From Macrosoma leucophasiata (taxonomy: Eukaryota > Arthropoda > Insecta > Lepidoptera > Hedylidae), in contig JAWQUS010000010.1 of assembly GCA_036365455.1 (NCBI GenBank), forward strand, positions 18,214,501 to 18,278,500: 64,000 nt of DNA, in the 5' to 3' direction. A program made the translations under genes and the position numbers. Positions 23,801-30,200 of this stretch are shown in pieces (within the stretch, counting starts at the first letter, position 1; the number at the start of each line of letters is the position of its first letter). The notes under the pieces were generated by a model. It did not search any database. It was given only the letters and a program-made list of their open reading frames with translations, and was not told the DNA's origin.

Positions 23801-25720
23801 TCAGGCCTCAGGAGTAGTAACGCATCTGCATTTTGACCTCGGTCTTTGTGTGGGTGTCTATAGGCTGCAGTCATCACTTAACATCAATGTGAAGTGCATG
23901 TTTGTTTGAATGAGAAATGGTCGTTCATACAATGTCTGTCCGAGGATATTTTTTTTGTGTCAATTTTTTTTTATGTTATGAAAGAGGAAACAAGCAAACA
24001 GTTTTCATTGATGGATGACGAATACTGTAGTCTATATAATAAGTTATATATGTATATTCATATATTATTTTGTAAAATCAGAAAATTCAACGTAAATGCG
24101 TTATCATTTATAAAGTTATTATTTATCTGTGTCAGAAATTATGGTGCCATATATTACCATATAACGGCAACGACAGATAGATTAGGTGACTCTGTAGGCC
24201 TACGCCCTTAGTCCCAATATCGACACTCCATCACCACTGCAATATATCTATAAAATAACACGTAAATTGCAGGTTCTCTCATCAGTCAGGGTCGGCCAAT
24301 ATCGTCCGCAGTCGCCTCTGCGCGGCCCTCTGCCCGCTCCACCTCGTTCCCGACAAGTGACGGTATCCTCTCCCGGTTCGCCCAGCAGTAGCTCGGGCAG
24401 CCACAGCCCGGCCGACACGATCAAGCACGGCGGCTCCGTGTCGTCCATCCTGCGGCAGCCGGAGCGGGCCGCCTCGCCGCGCCTCTCGCCGCGACACTCG
24501 CCGCGCGCCTCGCCGAGGGATTCCCCGCGTGGTACGCCACGGGAGACCACCCCTAAGGATCTGACTAGAGGTGATACTTTTTTTTATGTCTGAAGGTTGA
24601 TAGACAAGCAAACGGGCCACTTGATGGAAAGTGGTCACCGTCGCCTATGAACATTTGCAACACCAGGGGAGTTGCCAACGCGCTGCCAGCCCTGAAGGAC
24701 TCTTTTGACGCCATTTTTGAAGAACGCCGTATTGTAGCGCCTAGGGAACACCTCAGAGGGAAGTTCGTTCCACAATTTACACGTTCTGGGCAGGGACGAA
24801 CGTGAAAACCGCACCGTTGAGCACTGCCATCTCTCCAGTCGGTGAGGGTGGAACTTCTCTCTTCGGCGGGTAGTACGGTGTAGGAAAAGAGACGGTGGCA
24901 CCATGTCGAACGGTTCAGCTTCACAGTTAACTATTTATTTATAGTATGGACCGAGGAATCGTAGGAGTCGGGAGTGAGGAGCCCCGCCGTGCCTCTCGCC
25001 TCAAGACTTTGCCGCGTAGCACGCCAGAACGCAAAATCATTTCGTTCATCCAGATATGCTGCAAACCTAATTTTTACGCATATTTATAATCTAGAGAATA
25101 AATTATTATATCCGTTAGGTTGCCTATCAAAAATGGCCGCAAGTATTTTTTAATATTTTTTTTGGAAAATATTGTTTTTAATTGTTTTTCAATAAAATAA
25201 TGTTTACTTCACGGCAATATGTATAAAGATTCAGAAAAATATCGGCTGCCGTTGCGCACTTGGCTCCCCCTACATATTTTCATTCCGCCCCGATTACTTT
25301 TTACTGGATGTGGTGAAACTATAAGGATTCCTTGTAGTACGAAACCCTTAAAATAGACAAAACGAGACAAATCTTGAATGAATAATTCTCTGATCCGTTA
25401 TATTTTTATCCTATGATATAACATGTTTTTTTTTTTCAAACTGTGACTTGAACAATTCGTCATTGTCACCTGTAGAGTTGACCCCACGGGAGAGCGGGTC
25501 GCGGGAGTCGACCCCGCGCGAGGCGAGCGGGTCGTCGCGCGAGTCCCCGCGCTCCGCCATCCCGGGCACGTCGGCCGGGCTGGCCGTGACGCTCAACTCG
25601 GGCGGCGTGAGCCCGCGCTACACCTCCACCAACCCCTTCCTGCAGCAGTACGACGCCGAGGAGGAGGCCGAGGCGTGGCGCGCCGCCGATATATTCTCCT
25701 CGCCATCCACGCACACATAG
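2768..25720 (+). CDS. syd-1: Syd-1 / RhoGAP100F orthologue, 20 coding exons (whole gene span)
   Basis: Joined exons: 2768-2887, 8375-8458, 9126-9224, 12247-12523, 13129-13258, 13943-14107, 14368-14508, 14741-14877, 14981-15446, 15548-15636, 16153-16304, 16602-16845, 17859-18118, 18549-18734, 19243-19465, 20219-20419, 20640-20921, 23147-23259, 24273-24570, 25476-25720. The sum is 3912 nt, in frame to a TAG. Domains in the joined protein: PDZ about 102-193, low-complexity linker 194-720, C2 about 727-872, RhoGAP about 884-1085, Ser/Pro/Arg-rich tail to 1303. PDZ-C2-RhoGAP in this order is diagnostic of invertebrate Syd-1, which in flies and worms organises presynaptic active zones and acts on Rho-family GTPases. 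All phases agree and every intron is GT-AG. The arginine finger is present (R928 in a GLYRLCG motif). The N-terminal exon(s) probably lie upstream of the window. I am sure of the family, less so of the first exon and of isoforms. Confidence 0.93.
3489..3706. mobile_element. MITE family 2, copy 1
   Basis: Begins aaataatgcacatcg and ends cgatgtgcattattt, its reverse complement. The interior (aaaatggtcgacaaacgtca) is shared with the copy at 38798-39039. Confidence 0.8.
4442..4787 (-). mobile_element. SINE-A, antisense, with local tandem duplication
   Basis: Antisense tail at 4443, body to 4680; then 4535-4643 is repeated at 4679-4787. Both units lack the same bases (the ggcctaaggt block), so the duplication came after that deletion. 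Confidence 0.85.
4788..4872 (+). mobile_element. LINE tail stub
   Basis: Short phrase ggtcagacagacaaacatcc, then ataagggttcg and tatggaaccctaa, a common 3' end of truncated LINEs; similar phrases lie near 6880 and 45930. Confidence 0.4.
4975..5270 (+). mobile_element. SINE-A, full length
   Basis: From actggtggtagagcttcagt to a tail of attacataaaaaaaaataaa. All blocks are present. Confidence 0.9.
5715..5970 (+). mobile_element. LINE 3' stub, ctagctgacccggc family
   Basis: From ctagctgacccggcaaactt to gaacagcaattgatttttat and a ta-rich tail. Sister copies: 22276-22520 (-), 35574-35818 (+), 42832-43062 (+), 44212-44337 (-). Confidence 0.75.
5971..6073 (+). mobile_element. SINE-B fragment, identical to 6337-6439
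   Basis: 103 bases (agattcccagtaccccgaag to gtgtgtgtttgca) that match the middle of SINE-B and recur without a mismatch 366 bases downstream. Confidence 0.85.
6140..6330 (-). mobile_element. LINE 3' end with ORF2 C-terminus remnant
   Basis: On the minus strand it reads [19 protein letters not shown], then VKSLRNR and [14 protein letters not shown]. The same peptide appears at 41226-41440 (-) and 57780-57862 (+). I take it for the C-terminus of a LINE polymerase; RTE-like is possible. Confidence 0.65.
6325..6450 (+). mobile_element. SINE-B fragment (second copy)
   Basis: Starts a little further 5' in the SINE (ccattttctgg) than the copy at 5971, then is identical to it for 103 bases. Confidence 0.8.
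6592..6795 (+). mobile_element. LINE 3' end with tgattc tail, copy 1
   Basis: About 200 bases nearly identical to 58262-58490 (tttagttttatcttagtgat, gacgtgtcataagaggtgcc), ending ctgattctgat. The short tandem tail is typical of some LINE clades. Confidence 0.7.
8200..8333 (+). mobile_element. SINE-A, old partial copy
   Basis: Recognisable blocks ggtaatggccctgtaat, cacagaggcatgac, catgtgaactgcatgcc and a cacataaaaaa tail; otherwise decayed. Confidence 0.6.
8375..8458 (+). CDS. syd-1: syd-1 coding exon 2
   Basis: Twenty-eight codons, phase 0/0, acceptor ttctatgttctag, donor gtgggt. It encodes [18 protein letters not shown] and then an Ala/Thr-rich end, a likely amphipathic helix just ahead of the PDZ domain. 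GC content rises sharply against the flanks. Confidence 0.9.
9126..9224 (+). CDS. syd-1: syd-1 coding exon 3
   Basis: Thirty-three codons, phase 0/0, acceptor aatcttttcag. The donor (gttcat) is weak but the frame on both sides demands it. It encodes [17 protein letters not shown] and ends KKFFALQ, a charged helical segment that leads into the PDZ domain of the next exon. Confidence 0.88.
10655..11278 (-). mobile_element. Penelope-like retroelement, 3' part with endonuclease
   Basis: On the minus strand an open frame runs from about 11275 to a stop at 10792. It includes [20 protein letters not shown], then [21 protein letters not shown]-like (YIGQT), the downstream Arg and the DCDCG cysteines mark a GIY-YIG endonuclease as carried at the C-terminus of Penelope-like elements. 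It then reads [15 protein letters not shown] and RRLRNRWR. About 130 noncoding bases follow, with the phrase gaaaagcgaccgaaacgtcg. The reverse-transcriptase part is missing (5' truncation). The two ends carry inverted copies of a tttatctcgcgtatatta segment (near 10662 and 11254). The element lies antisense in syd-1 intron 3. Confidence 0.88.
10792..11275 (-). pseudogene. Penelope-like ORF, C-terminal 160 or so codons (GIY-YIG endonuclease)
   Basis: Continuous reading frame without stop or frameshift over the endonuclease, preceded by remnant RT-side residues ([14 protein letters not shown]). An in-frame stop lies just outside the element on the 5' side. Truncated, so it is not a functional transposase by itself, but the frame is strikingly intact. 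Confidence 0.85.
12035..12138 (+). mobile_element. SINE-A, 3' fragment
   Basis: gtgtgggtgtctataggctg to gttacataaaaaaagaaaaa; 5' truncated. Confidence 0.85.
12247..12523 (+). CDS. syd-1: syd-1 coding exon 4: PDZ domain
   Basis: 277 nt, enters in phase 0 and leaves in phase 1, acceptor ttatccaaag, donor gtgagt. The whole PDZ domain sits in this exon. A carboxylate-binding loop reads TLGLYIREG, followed by GVFISRI, a helix with [18 protein letters not shown], and a second helix ([11 protein letters not shown]) before the last strand (RLLLCTR). PDZ domains bind C-terminal peptides; in fly Syd-1 the PDZ domain is known to bind Neurexin, and conservation of that partner here is inferred. Confidence 0.95.
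12531..12628 (-). mobile_element. LINE 3'-end fragment
   Basis: It shares the run ttattgcatcaataaa, then cggacttaacgctt and gcgctctc, with 23330-23415. Read on the minus strand it ends in an A/T-rich tail with gatgcaataaa. Two dispersed copies with this tail fit the 3' end of a non-LTR retrotransposon; the clade is not determinable. It sits just 3' of the exon 4 donor. Confidence 0.55.
13129..13258 (+). CDS. syd-1: syd-1 coding exon 5
   Basis: 130 nt, phase 1 in, phase 2 out, acceptor tgtttatcag, donor gtaagt. It encodes a basic/acidic linker ([15 protein letters not shown], then [10 protein letters not shown], then a run of Asp/Arg). No domain. The donor splits the final Gln codon (CA|A). 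Confidence 0.9.
13574..13915 (+). mobile_element. SINE-A, old copy with an internal insertion
   Basis: It begins actggtgacagtgctcc and ends in cataccaaaaaaaaaaa. It keeps the order of SINE-A blocks but is much diverged. About 70 AT-rich bases (around 13672-13740) interrupt it between the ctattgt and gtgttccggt blocks. Confidence 0.8.
13943..14107 (+). CDS. syd-1: syd-1 coding exon 6
   Basis: 165 nt, phase 2/2, acceptor tttgtttgccag, donor gtaagt. It encodes a Gly/Arg/Ser-rich linker ([16 protein letters not shown]) ending in [13 protein letters not shown]. No domain recognised. Confidence 0.9.
14368..14508 (+). CDS. syd-1: syd-1 coding exon 7
   Basis: 141 nt, phase 2/2, acceptor ttgttcacag, donor gtaatt. 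It encodes [15 protein letters not shown], then [19 protein letters not shown]. The PPPP run could bind SH3 or EVH1 domains; that is inference from composition. Confidence 0.9.
14741..14877 (+). CDS. syd-1: syd-1 coding exon 8 (tandem NAGNAG acceptor)
   Basis: 137 nt, phase 2 in, phase 1 out. The acceptor reads attacagcag, so splicing at either AG (14740 or 14743) keeps frame and adds or drops one Ser. It encodes [20 protein letters not shown] and ends in Ala/Gly. Donor gtaagg. Confidence 0.9.
14981..15446 (+). CDS. syd-1: syd-1 coding exon 9: Gly-Thr-Leu repeat block
   Basis: 466 nt, the longest coding exon, phase 1 in, phase 2 out, acceptor tttcttttcag, donor gtgagg. After [13 protein letters not shown] comes about 75 residues of degenerate GTGLTG / SGLG / TGLS units (about 15025-15258), then a Ser/Arg/Tyr-rich stretch ([28 protein letters not shown]). 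The block looks disordered. Synonymous codons vary between units, so selection on the amino acids rather than recent DNA slippage probably maintains it. Confidence 0.92.
15548..15636 (+). CDS. syd-1: syd-1 coding exon 10
   Basis: 89 nt, phase 2 in, phase 1 out, acceptor aaaattcaacag (a poor pyrimidine tract), donor gtaaat. It encodes [19 protein letters not shown] and [16 protein letters not shown] recurs in exon 12 (16635-16655), an internal peptide repeat. Confidence 0.85.
15637..16152 (+). other. syd-1 intron 10
   Basis: 516 bases with a somewhat GC-richer middle (about 15840-16080). I recognise no repeat or exon in it. Confidence 0.5.
16153..16304 (+). CDS. syd-1: syd-1 coding exon 11
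   Basis: 152 nt, phase 1 in, phase 0 out, acceptor ttattactttcag, donor gtaagt. It encodes [20 protein letters not shown], then a Ser/Leu/Arg stretch ending NIHDALKN. The acidic-aromatic SDEYRAWL motif looks like a short conserved linear motif within the linker; its function is unknown. Confidence 0.9.
16602..16845 (+). CDS. syd-1: syd-1 coding exon 12
   Basis: 244 nt, phase 0 in, phase 1 out, acceptor catcctttgcag, donor gtaaga. It encodes [19 protein letters not shown], a basic Ser/Pro-rich part, and ends with [20 protein letters not shown] and RHIDINPN. A diverged look-alike of the ELGSRFNCP segment lies in the next intron at 16972-16997. Confidence 0.9.
16846..17858 (+). other. syd-1 intron 12 with an exon-like relic and a MITE
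   Basis: Besides the exon-12-like stretch at about 16951-17030 and the MITE at 17280-17423, the region 17480-17700 has raised GC and no clear identity. A short hairpin (ccggcg/cgccgg) lies at 17011-17027. Confidence 0.5.
17280..17423. mobile_element. MITE family 1, copy 1
   Basis: It begins cccccttattcataaacgta and ends with the inverted acgtttatgaataag. The interior (gcattgtcaaatgt, aggatagaaaaagac) is shared with copies at 27086 and 38278. No coding capacity; probably a non-autonomous DNA transposon. Confidence 0.8.
17859..18118 (+). CDS. syd-1: syd-1 coding exon 13: start of C2 domain
   Basis: 260 nt, phase 1 in, phase 0 out, acceptor attgttcgcag, donor gtaagt. After [18 protein letters not shown] the C2-like fold starts at about [20 protein letters not shown] Pro/Ser-rich loop follows ([19 protein letters not shown]), then the strand [17 protein letters not shown]. 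Classical C2 calcium-ligand Asp clusters are not evident, so calcium-independent binding is likely (inference). Confidence 0.93.
18549..18734 (+). CDS. syd-1: syd-1 coding exon 14: C2 domain core
   Basis: 62 codons, phase 0/0, acceptor atttcttcatcag, donor gtaggt. It encodes [20 protein letters not shown], then [19 protein letters not shown] and a final strand pair. The [11 protein letters not shown] and VLVYSWDP strands are typical of the C2 beta-sandwich. Confidence 0.94.
18735..19242 (+). other. syd-1 intron 14
   Basis: 508 AT-rich bases; no repeat or exon recognised. A run of ta dinucleotides lies near 19031. Confidence 0.5.
19243..19465 (+). CDS. syd-1: syd-1 coding exon 15: end of C2, start of RhoGAP
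   Basis: 223 nt, phase 0 in, phase 1 out, acceptor tccttttacag, donor gtatgc. It encodes [20 protein letters not shown] (last C2 strand), a basic hinge, then the start of the GAP fold: [16 protein letters not shown], then [21 protein letters not shown]. Confidence 0.95.
19609..19717 (+). mobile_element. SINE-A head fragment ending in a perfect fold-back
   Basis: It begins actggtggtagagctccact and follows the consensus to the cttgccgctaaatgg block. It then reverses: 19671-19691 and 19697-19717 are exact reverse complements (21 bases) around a ttcag loop. The remaining SINE body and A-rich tail are missing. Confidence 0.85.
20219..20419 (+). CDS. syd-1: syd-1 coding exon 16: RhoGAP catalytic loop
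   Basis: 201 nt, phase 1/1, acceptor atttttccaccag, donor gttagt. It encodes [19 protein letters not shown], then [14 protein letters not shown]. The Arg of the GLYRLCG motif (codon 20227-20229) is the arginine finger that RhoGAPs insert into the GTPase. [11 protein letters not shown] is the canonical second signature. Both point to an active rather than a dead GAP, though substrate choice cannot be read from the sequence. Confidence 0.97.
20640..20921 (+). CDS. syd-1: syd-1 coding exon 17: end of RhoGAP domain
   Basis: 282 nt, phase 1/1, acceptor ttttttcatag, donor gtaatg. It encodes [20 protein letters not shown], then [20 protein letters not shown], then [14 protein letters not shown] and a last helix ([13 protein letters not shown]). 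In the NKMxxxxLA signature the usual Asn before LA is His here (codon 20795-20797). If the donor is not used, the frame runs to a stop at 20984-20986. Confidence 0.96.
21552..21636 (+). other. possible alternative exon, weak
   Basis: GC-rich stretch after a tatgtttgtag acceptor. In the incoming phase it reads [16 protein letters not shown] and on to HPPP, ending before a poor donor (gtttga). At 85 nt it would shift the downstream frame, which then stops inside exon 19. Internal GT sites would keep frame but are weak donors. More likely not an exon of the main transcript. Confidence 0.2.
22276..22520 (-). mobile_element. LINE 3' stub, ctagctgacccggc family
   Basis: Antisense copy: aaaatcaattgctgttcgtt to cgaagtttgccgggacagct. 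Confidence 0.75.
23147..23259 (+). CDS. syd-1: syd-1 coding exon 18
   Basis: 113 nt, phase 1 in, phase 0 out, acceptor tgttgtctgcag, donor gtaatt. Joined to exon 17 it reads [17 protein letters not shown], then a Pro/Ala/Arg-rich end (PDRSPPAH). The frame was chosen because it is the only one that joins both neighbours; another frame reads a Ser-rich peptide ([12 protein letters not shown]) but stops in the next exon. Confidence 0.85.
23283..23496. mobile_element. MITE-like element with 23-bp inverted ends
   Basis: 23283-23305 and 23474-23496 are reverse complements with two mismatches (agcctgggttgc core). A LINE tail fragment (23330-23415) seems nested inside. The element starts only 23 bases after the exon 18 donor. 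Confidence 0.65.
23585..23905 (+). mobile_element. SINE-A, diverged copy
   Basis: It runs from ggtagtaggggtccagtgaa to a decayed tail after the gaagtgcatgtttgtttg block. About 60 bases of unrelated AT-rich DNA (around 23707-23765) interrupt the middle. Confidence 0.8.
23958..24215 (-). mobile_element. SINE-A, old antisense copy
   Basis: Begins tttttttttatgttatgaaag and carries scattered SINE-A blocks (aaacaagcaaacagtt, cagaaattat, tattaccat) in antisense order. Heavily decayed. Confidence 0.5.
24273..24570 (+). CDS. syd-1: syd-1 coding exon 19: Ser/Pro/Arg repeats
   Basis: 298 nt, phase 0 in, phase 1 out, acceptor cgtaaattgcag, donor gtgata. It encodes [20 protein letters not shown], a Ser-rich part, [13 protein letters not shown], then the repeats [19 protein letters not shown]. 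Each SPR/TPR unit is a candidate site for a proline-directed kinase. Confidence 0.9.
24575..24940 (-). mobile_element. LINE 3' end with reverse-transcriptase C-terminus remnant
   Basis: On the minus strand 24635-24904 reads [20 protein letters not shown], then [17 protein letters not shown] recognise this as the C-terminus of jockey/CR1-type retrotransposon ORF2 proteins. The frame ends in a tail that finishes gacataaaaaaaa. The copy is 5' truncated and lies in syd-1 intron 19, antisense to the gene. Its tail resembles that of SINE-A. Confidence 0.8.
25476..25720 (+). CDS. syd-1: syd-1 coding exon 20 (C-terminus and stop)
   Basis: 245 nt, phase 1 in, ends at TAG 25718-25720, acceptor cattgtcacctgtag. 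It continues the repeats ([20 protein letters not shown]), then [20 protein letters not shown], then [19 protein letters not shown] and [10 protein letters not shown]. It is extremely GC-rich although the flanks are AT-rich. NPFLQQYD contains an NPF motif, which binds EH domains in other proteins; use here is a guess. Confidence 0.95.
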
Positions 25721-26210
25721 TGCTCATAGCGAATTGAGATTTTCTAGTCAATTTTTTTATCGAATCGAAAGAGTGCTACGATTCCGCTGTATATTATGTT
25801 GTTCGACGAGCGTGGTGCGCGCTCGTGTAATGTTTGTTATATATAGAGCGAGTTACGGTGTATATTATTGTGAGAATGTTTAACCACTGACGCGCGAGGC
25901 GCCCGCCTCGCCGCCCGCCGGCGTCCCGCCCCGTAGTCGCTTTAGTGTTTATCGTATCGTATTGTACATTGTATATAATTATATACGTATATGTAGGTAC
26001 GCTCCAATTTTGTACCGGTCGGGCGGAGCCTCGGCGGGTGGCCTGAAGCGCTACACACATCATCCCACATATCAAAGACTTGAAGTGCACGCTCGACCCG
26101 CTACGACGAGGCACCTATATCAATAAAATAGCCTGTTAGTATGGGATACAGTGTTAGAAATATACGCCTTCATCTGTTATTTGATGATTAATAAAATTAT
26201 GAGTCAGATT
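25721..26210 (+). other. syd-1: syd-1 3' UTR
   Basis: Follows the stop codon without an intron signal. GC-rich at 25890-25950 and 26015-26110, otherwise AT-rich. Polyadenylation signals aataaa lie at 26122-26127 and 26190-26195. The UTR could extend further, since 26.2-28.5 kb lacks repeats and has more aataaa motifs. Confidence 0.7.
26122..26127 (+). terminator. polyadenylation signal aataaa
   Basis: First canonical hexamer after the syd-1 stop, about 400 bases downstream. A second lies at 26190-26195. Confidence 0.6.
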
Positions 26211-27085
26211 ACACGTACACTGACCAACCATGAATCACATTTCTGTAGAAGCATTCTAATGTTGCATTTCAATTAAACTAACCGTTATTTCGTAAACAAA
26301 CAATGAAGGTAAATTAATAACGGCAATTTATCTAACACCTCTGTTTCTATTCTCTGGACTAATTCTTAACTTTCATCCTCAAAAAATCTGAATAGATATT
26401 AAAATAAAACTACTTTACTTACTGTTTTATCAATAACAAATGAGGGTATATTAATATATTTCTCTGTATCTTAGACTATGACTTTCAATGCGAGGACGTA
26501 TCGCCTCTAATCAGCGAGTAGTCGCGGAGTCGAGGGTGGACGCGAGTCAGTAGCTCGAGTAGAGAGAGTGTATGATAGATCAGACGTTGGACTGTCTTGA
26601 GACTGAGACCATATCAGAGTAGCTCGTACGTAGATATCTACACTCGATGGATATCCGTCGTAGAACGAGCGATTGCGTGACGTTGGGAAAGTCTAGTGAA
26701 TGCTATTAAATTTAAAAATATTCAAAATAATCCTTGTTCATTAATAACTTACTAAATATATGTATAACGGTATATTATACTAAAATAGATTTAGTGAAGC
26801 ATTTTTACGAGTCGCTAATTCTATGAAGGAATGGATACTTATCCGTTGAGATCGGTCGCAATCTCAAGATCGGAGGTGCTATTTTCGAATTCCGAATACT
26901 TAATTTCATGGTTTACAACGTATGAAAGTTAAATGCTTATAAACTGACGGAAAAGTATATTATAAGACAGGAAAGTGTTTGAAGAGTATAATTATATAAA
27001 ACGAGATCTTCCCTCTAATCTAAATATGTTTGAGTCTGACATCTAAGTTCTGTTAAAAATTGTGTAAATTTATATTGTAGAGTTA
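26211..27085. other. unassigned, possible distal 3' UTR
   Basis: No repeat recognised. 26480-26700 is GC-richer with several short gcgag/cgagt phrases; could be transcribed UTR or a regulatory block. Confidence 0.3.
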
Positions 27086-27257
27086 CCCCCTTATTCATAA
27101 ACGTATTTTAGCTAAAGTGTTGCTAATCTCTCCTTTGTCTTTTTCTATCCTGCACATTTGACTATGCAACTGACAAAGACAAAACATTGTATAGCTAAAA
27201 CGTAGACACGTTTTAGCACGTACGTAACGTTTTAATGTACGTTTATGAATAAGGGGG
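27086..27257. mobile_element. MITE family 1, copy 2 (intact ends)
   Basis: cccccttattcataaacgta at the left and its inverted partner at the right, flanked on both sides by TTA (27083-27085, 27258-27260), a likely target duplication. Confidence 0.85.
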
Positions 27258-30200
27258 TTAGTATTCAAATATGTTATACAATTCTAATTATATTTTTAAT
27301 GATAGTAAATTAAAAAGATCTAGAATTTTAGAGTTTGGAAGAAATATTATTAACGAAAGTATTTATCATTCAAAACTAGCTTTTTGATAAAGTATTAAAT
27401 TAAAGCTCAAACTTTATTCCATGTAGGAGCTTATATATCTGTATTGTAATTCATACAAAGAATTTTAGAAAATATGATGTATCTTTTATTTTACAATAAC
27501 TTTGTTTTATTCGTGAAATAAGTATAATGCGCATGTGATTATATTTGACAAAATATCAGATTTTATTATTTATTTTTTATATTATTCATACAATAGGTTG
27601 CATTATATTTTGACTGCAATAATTTAGAGAAGCATAGCTTGATTCAGATGTAATTTTGTGGAAAATAAAATTATTCCAAGTGACATAGCATCGGAATTCG
27701 CAAATAAGATCTCAGTTCTTATCACTGGCGTCTGCTAGACATATAAGAGTGAAAGAAATCGACCAATGACAGCACTGATTAAATTTTCACTGCCATGATT
27801 GGTCCATTTTATATAGAAGCATAATAAATATTATACATTACACTTATTTATATGTCTGTCGGAGGCTGTTTGGTTACTGTTTGCTTTTGAGCTACACTTC
27901 AAGACGAAGTTTTGTTACTGTTATTATAAAATAGCATTGCACAAATATAACACGACTGATATGGGACACAATGTTTTTGATACTTTACCGTTTACCTGTT
28001 TCTCGTTTGTAATATACTTACTAGGACTTCTGTTGGACCTCGCCTATGATGTAACGTTAGTAAATGTTCGTTCATGAATTCATATAACTCTCCAAGGACA
28101 ATATGGTTGATAATAATCTACTCGACGTTTGTAAAGCTTTGTTGGTTCTCTGTTGATAACTTGTCTATAAGCTTGTTAGTTGAAACTATTAAAATAAAAA
28201 CTTTTCTCTTTTATTATTATGTATCTACAATTTAAGTACATTTACTGTTACCGTAAATCTATTAAAATAAACTTATATAAATAAATGAAGATTTACGGCG
28301 ATATTAAAGTTTTCATTCACATATTAAACGACTGTTATTTCTTTGTAAATGCTCTAATTATTACAAATTATGAACTCATCTCATGTCAGGAATCTTAAAC
28401 CTTTTTGTAATCTGAATTTAATACGTACATATACGAAAGACCTACCTACATACACCACATTATTGCGATACTTTTAGAAAAAAGATGCCTGTCGTCAGTA
28501 GCGTAATAAATAAATACTCAATTAACGTATCAGATAAAGTTCTAGGTACATCTTTTTTTGAAAGTAATTTCTTTTAATTCTATTGCACGAATTGAGTGTA
28601 TGAAAGTATATGGAATTCATGCACGGATATTTGAAATAATTAACTTCGTTTTTTCGGAAGGTTGATGTTCTATGACAATATGTTTTTTTAATATACAAAT
28701 TTTAAATATCTGAGACGTTAAAATGAATAATATCATCTTCATATTTGTAATTATATTCTCGGATCGTAATGGCTGACTCTTCACACTTGAATACTTTGGA
28801 CAGGTGATTGTTGATGTGCTCTGAACAGTACACTTTTTCTGCTATATCCATATTTCCTTATAGCTGGTAAGGAACCGTCCACATTTCAAAAACGTCCAGC
28901 TATATTTAGATCCCATCATTTTTAAATAAATAGATACTATCCGCAGTTTTAAGGGCGTTAGTTTCGTAACCAAATAGTCAAATGTTTCAAGAAATAATAA
29001 GTTTCTGTATGTTAAAAAAGTTGAATGAGGACAGTTGGCTAATAATAAATATTGCATGCACCTGCAATGCAAAGTTTTACAAATAAATAAATTTACTGTA
29101 ATGACTTTTTACTTTACATAAGTTGGTGCATATTTAGGGGTTTATATTTAGGGGCTATTAAAAAAGGATAAAGCGAATGATTTACGATTGATTTACTTAA
29201 ATGCAATTGTCTGTTTTCACACACATGGAACGAGGGCAATACAAGAATTCTTACACAATATTTTATGAACAAAAAAATTCTAATAAAAAAAGTTTCAAGA
29301 ATATGCAAACACTATTGTTTATTTTCCATATAAGATGAACATAGGATTGAAAAAGGGACAAAAAAAAATTAATTACAAAGATGAAAGCAACAAAAAACTT
29401 TTTTTTTCTTCTAATGGATGTGGACGACATAAAACGTTGAATTAAGTGGTGAGTGATCTGAAATCGTAAACGGGATGTATGAGTAAGCTTGATTTTCATA
29501 TTTTACTGGATTTTCACGATTATGCTGTAATCGTAAATAATTCCCGAAAAGAAAAATCCATTATGCTGCTGTTTCATTATAAATTAGTGTGAAAATGGGA
29601 TTATACGAGTAAAATGATTTTTATTGGAGTGTCCGCCAATACGAACCGACTAGTTTACAGTATAGATGTACCTATGACGTATTGTATAATTACGGTGGAC
29701 TTGAAGTGTCGCTCGACAGTGCGTAGCCGGCCGCGGTAGCGGTAGCCTGGAATCATACGGCAAACATAGTGACTGTTTTTTGCTAAGCAATCATTGTCTT
29801 ATGGTGGTATACATTTTATTAACCTCTTGTTATGCATTACCAATTTTTTAAAGTAATGCGGGATAAACACCATGTTTTACTTGCGTAGGTTTAGGCTTGC
29901 ACAAAATTGCACTGACGTAGCACTTGGAGAAAAATTCTGGTAACGCACGTTACTTTTTGCTTGAGCAAATCTAAATTTGCGCATATAAAACGTAAAGCGG
30001 GAATAACGTATCGATTCTCAACGATATATACCTATAACAAAATATTCAAACTGAAGCCTTTGATTTAATGGAGTCATTTTCAATTTTTGATTTACCTTTC
30101 GAATTCGAATTGGTCAAATTTTCATTTACCAATACCAAAATACAATTTAATAGAAAAGTAACGATAAATCGATGAACATGTAACTTTGGATTAGTATGTG

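Noticed and set aside
25466..25714. Minus-strand frame opposite syd-1 exon 20
   Set aside because: Open only because the exon is GC-rich; mirror of the real coding frame.
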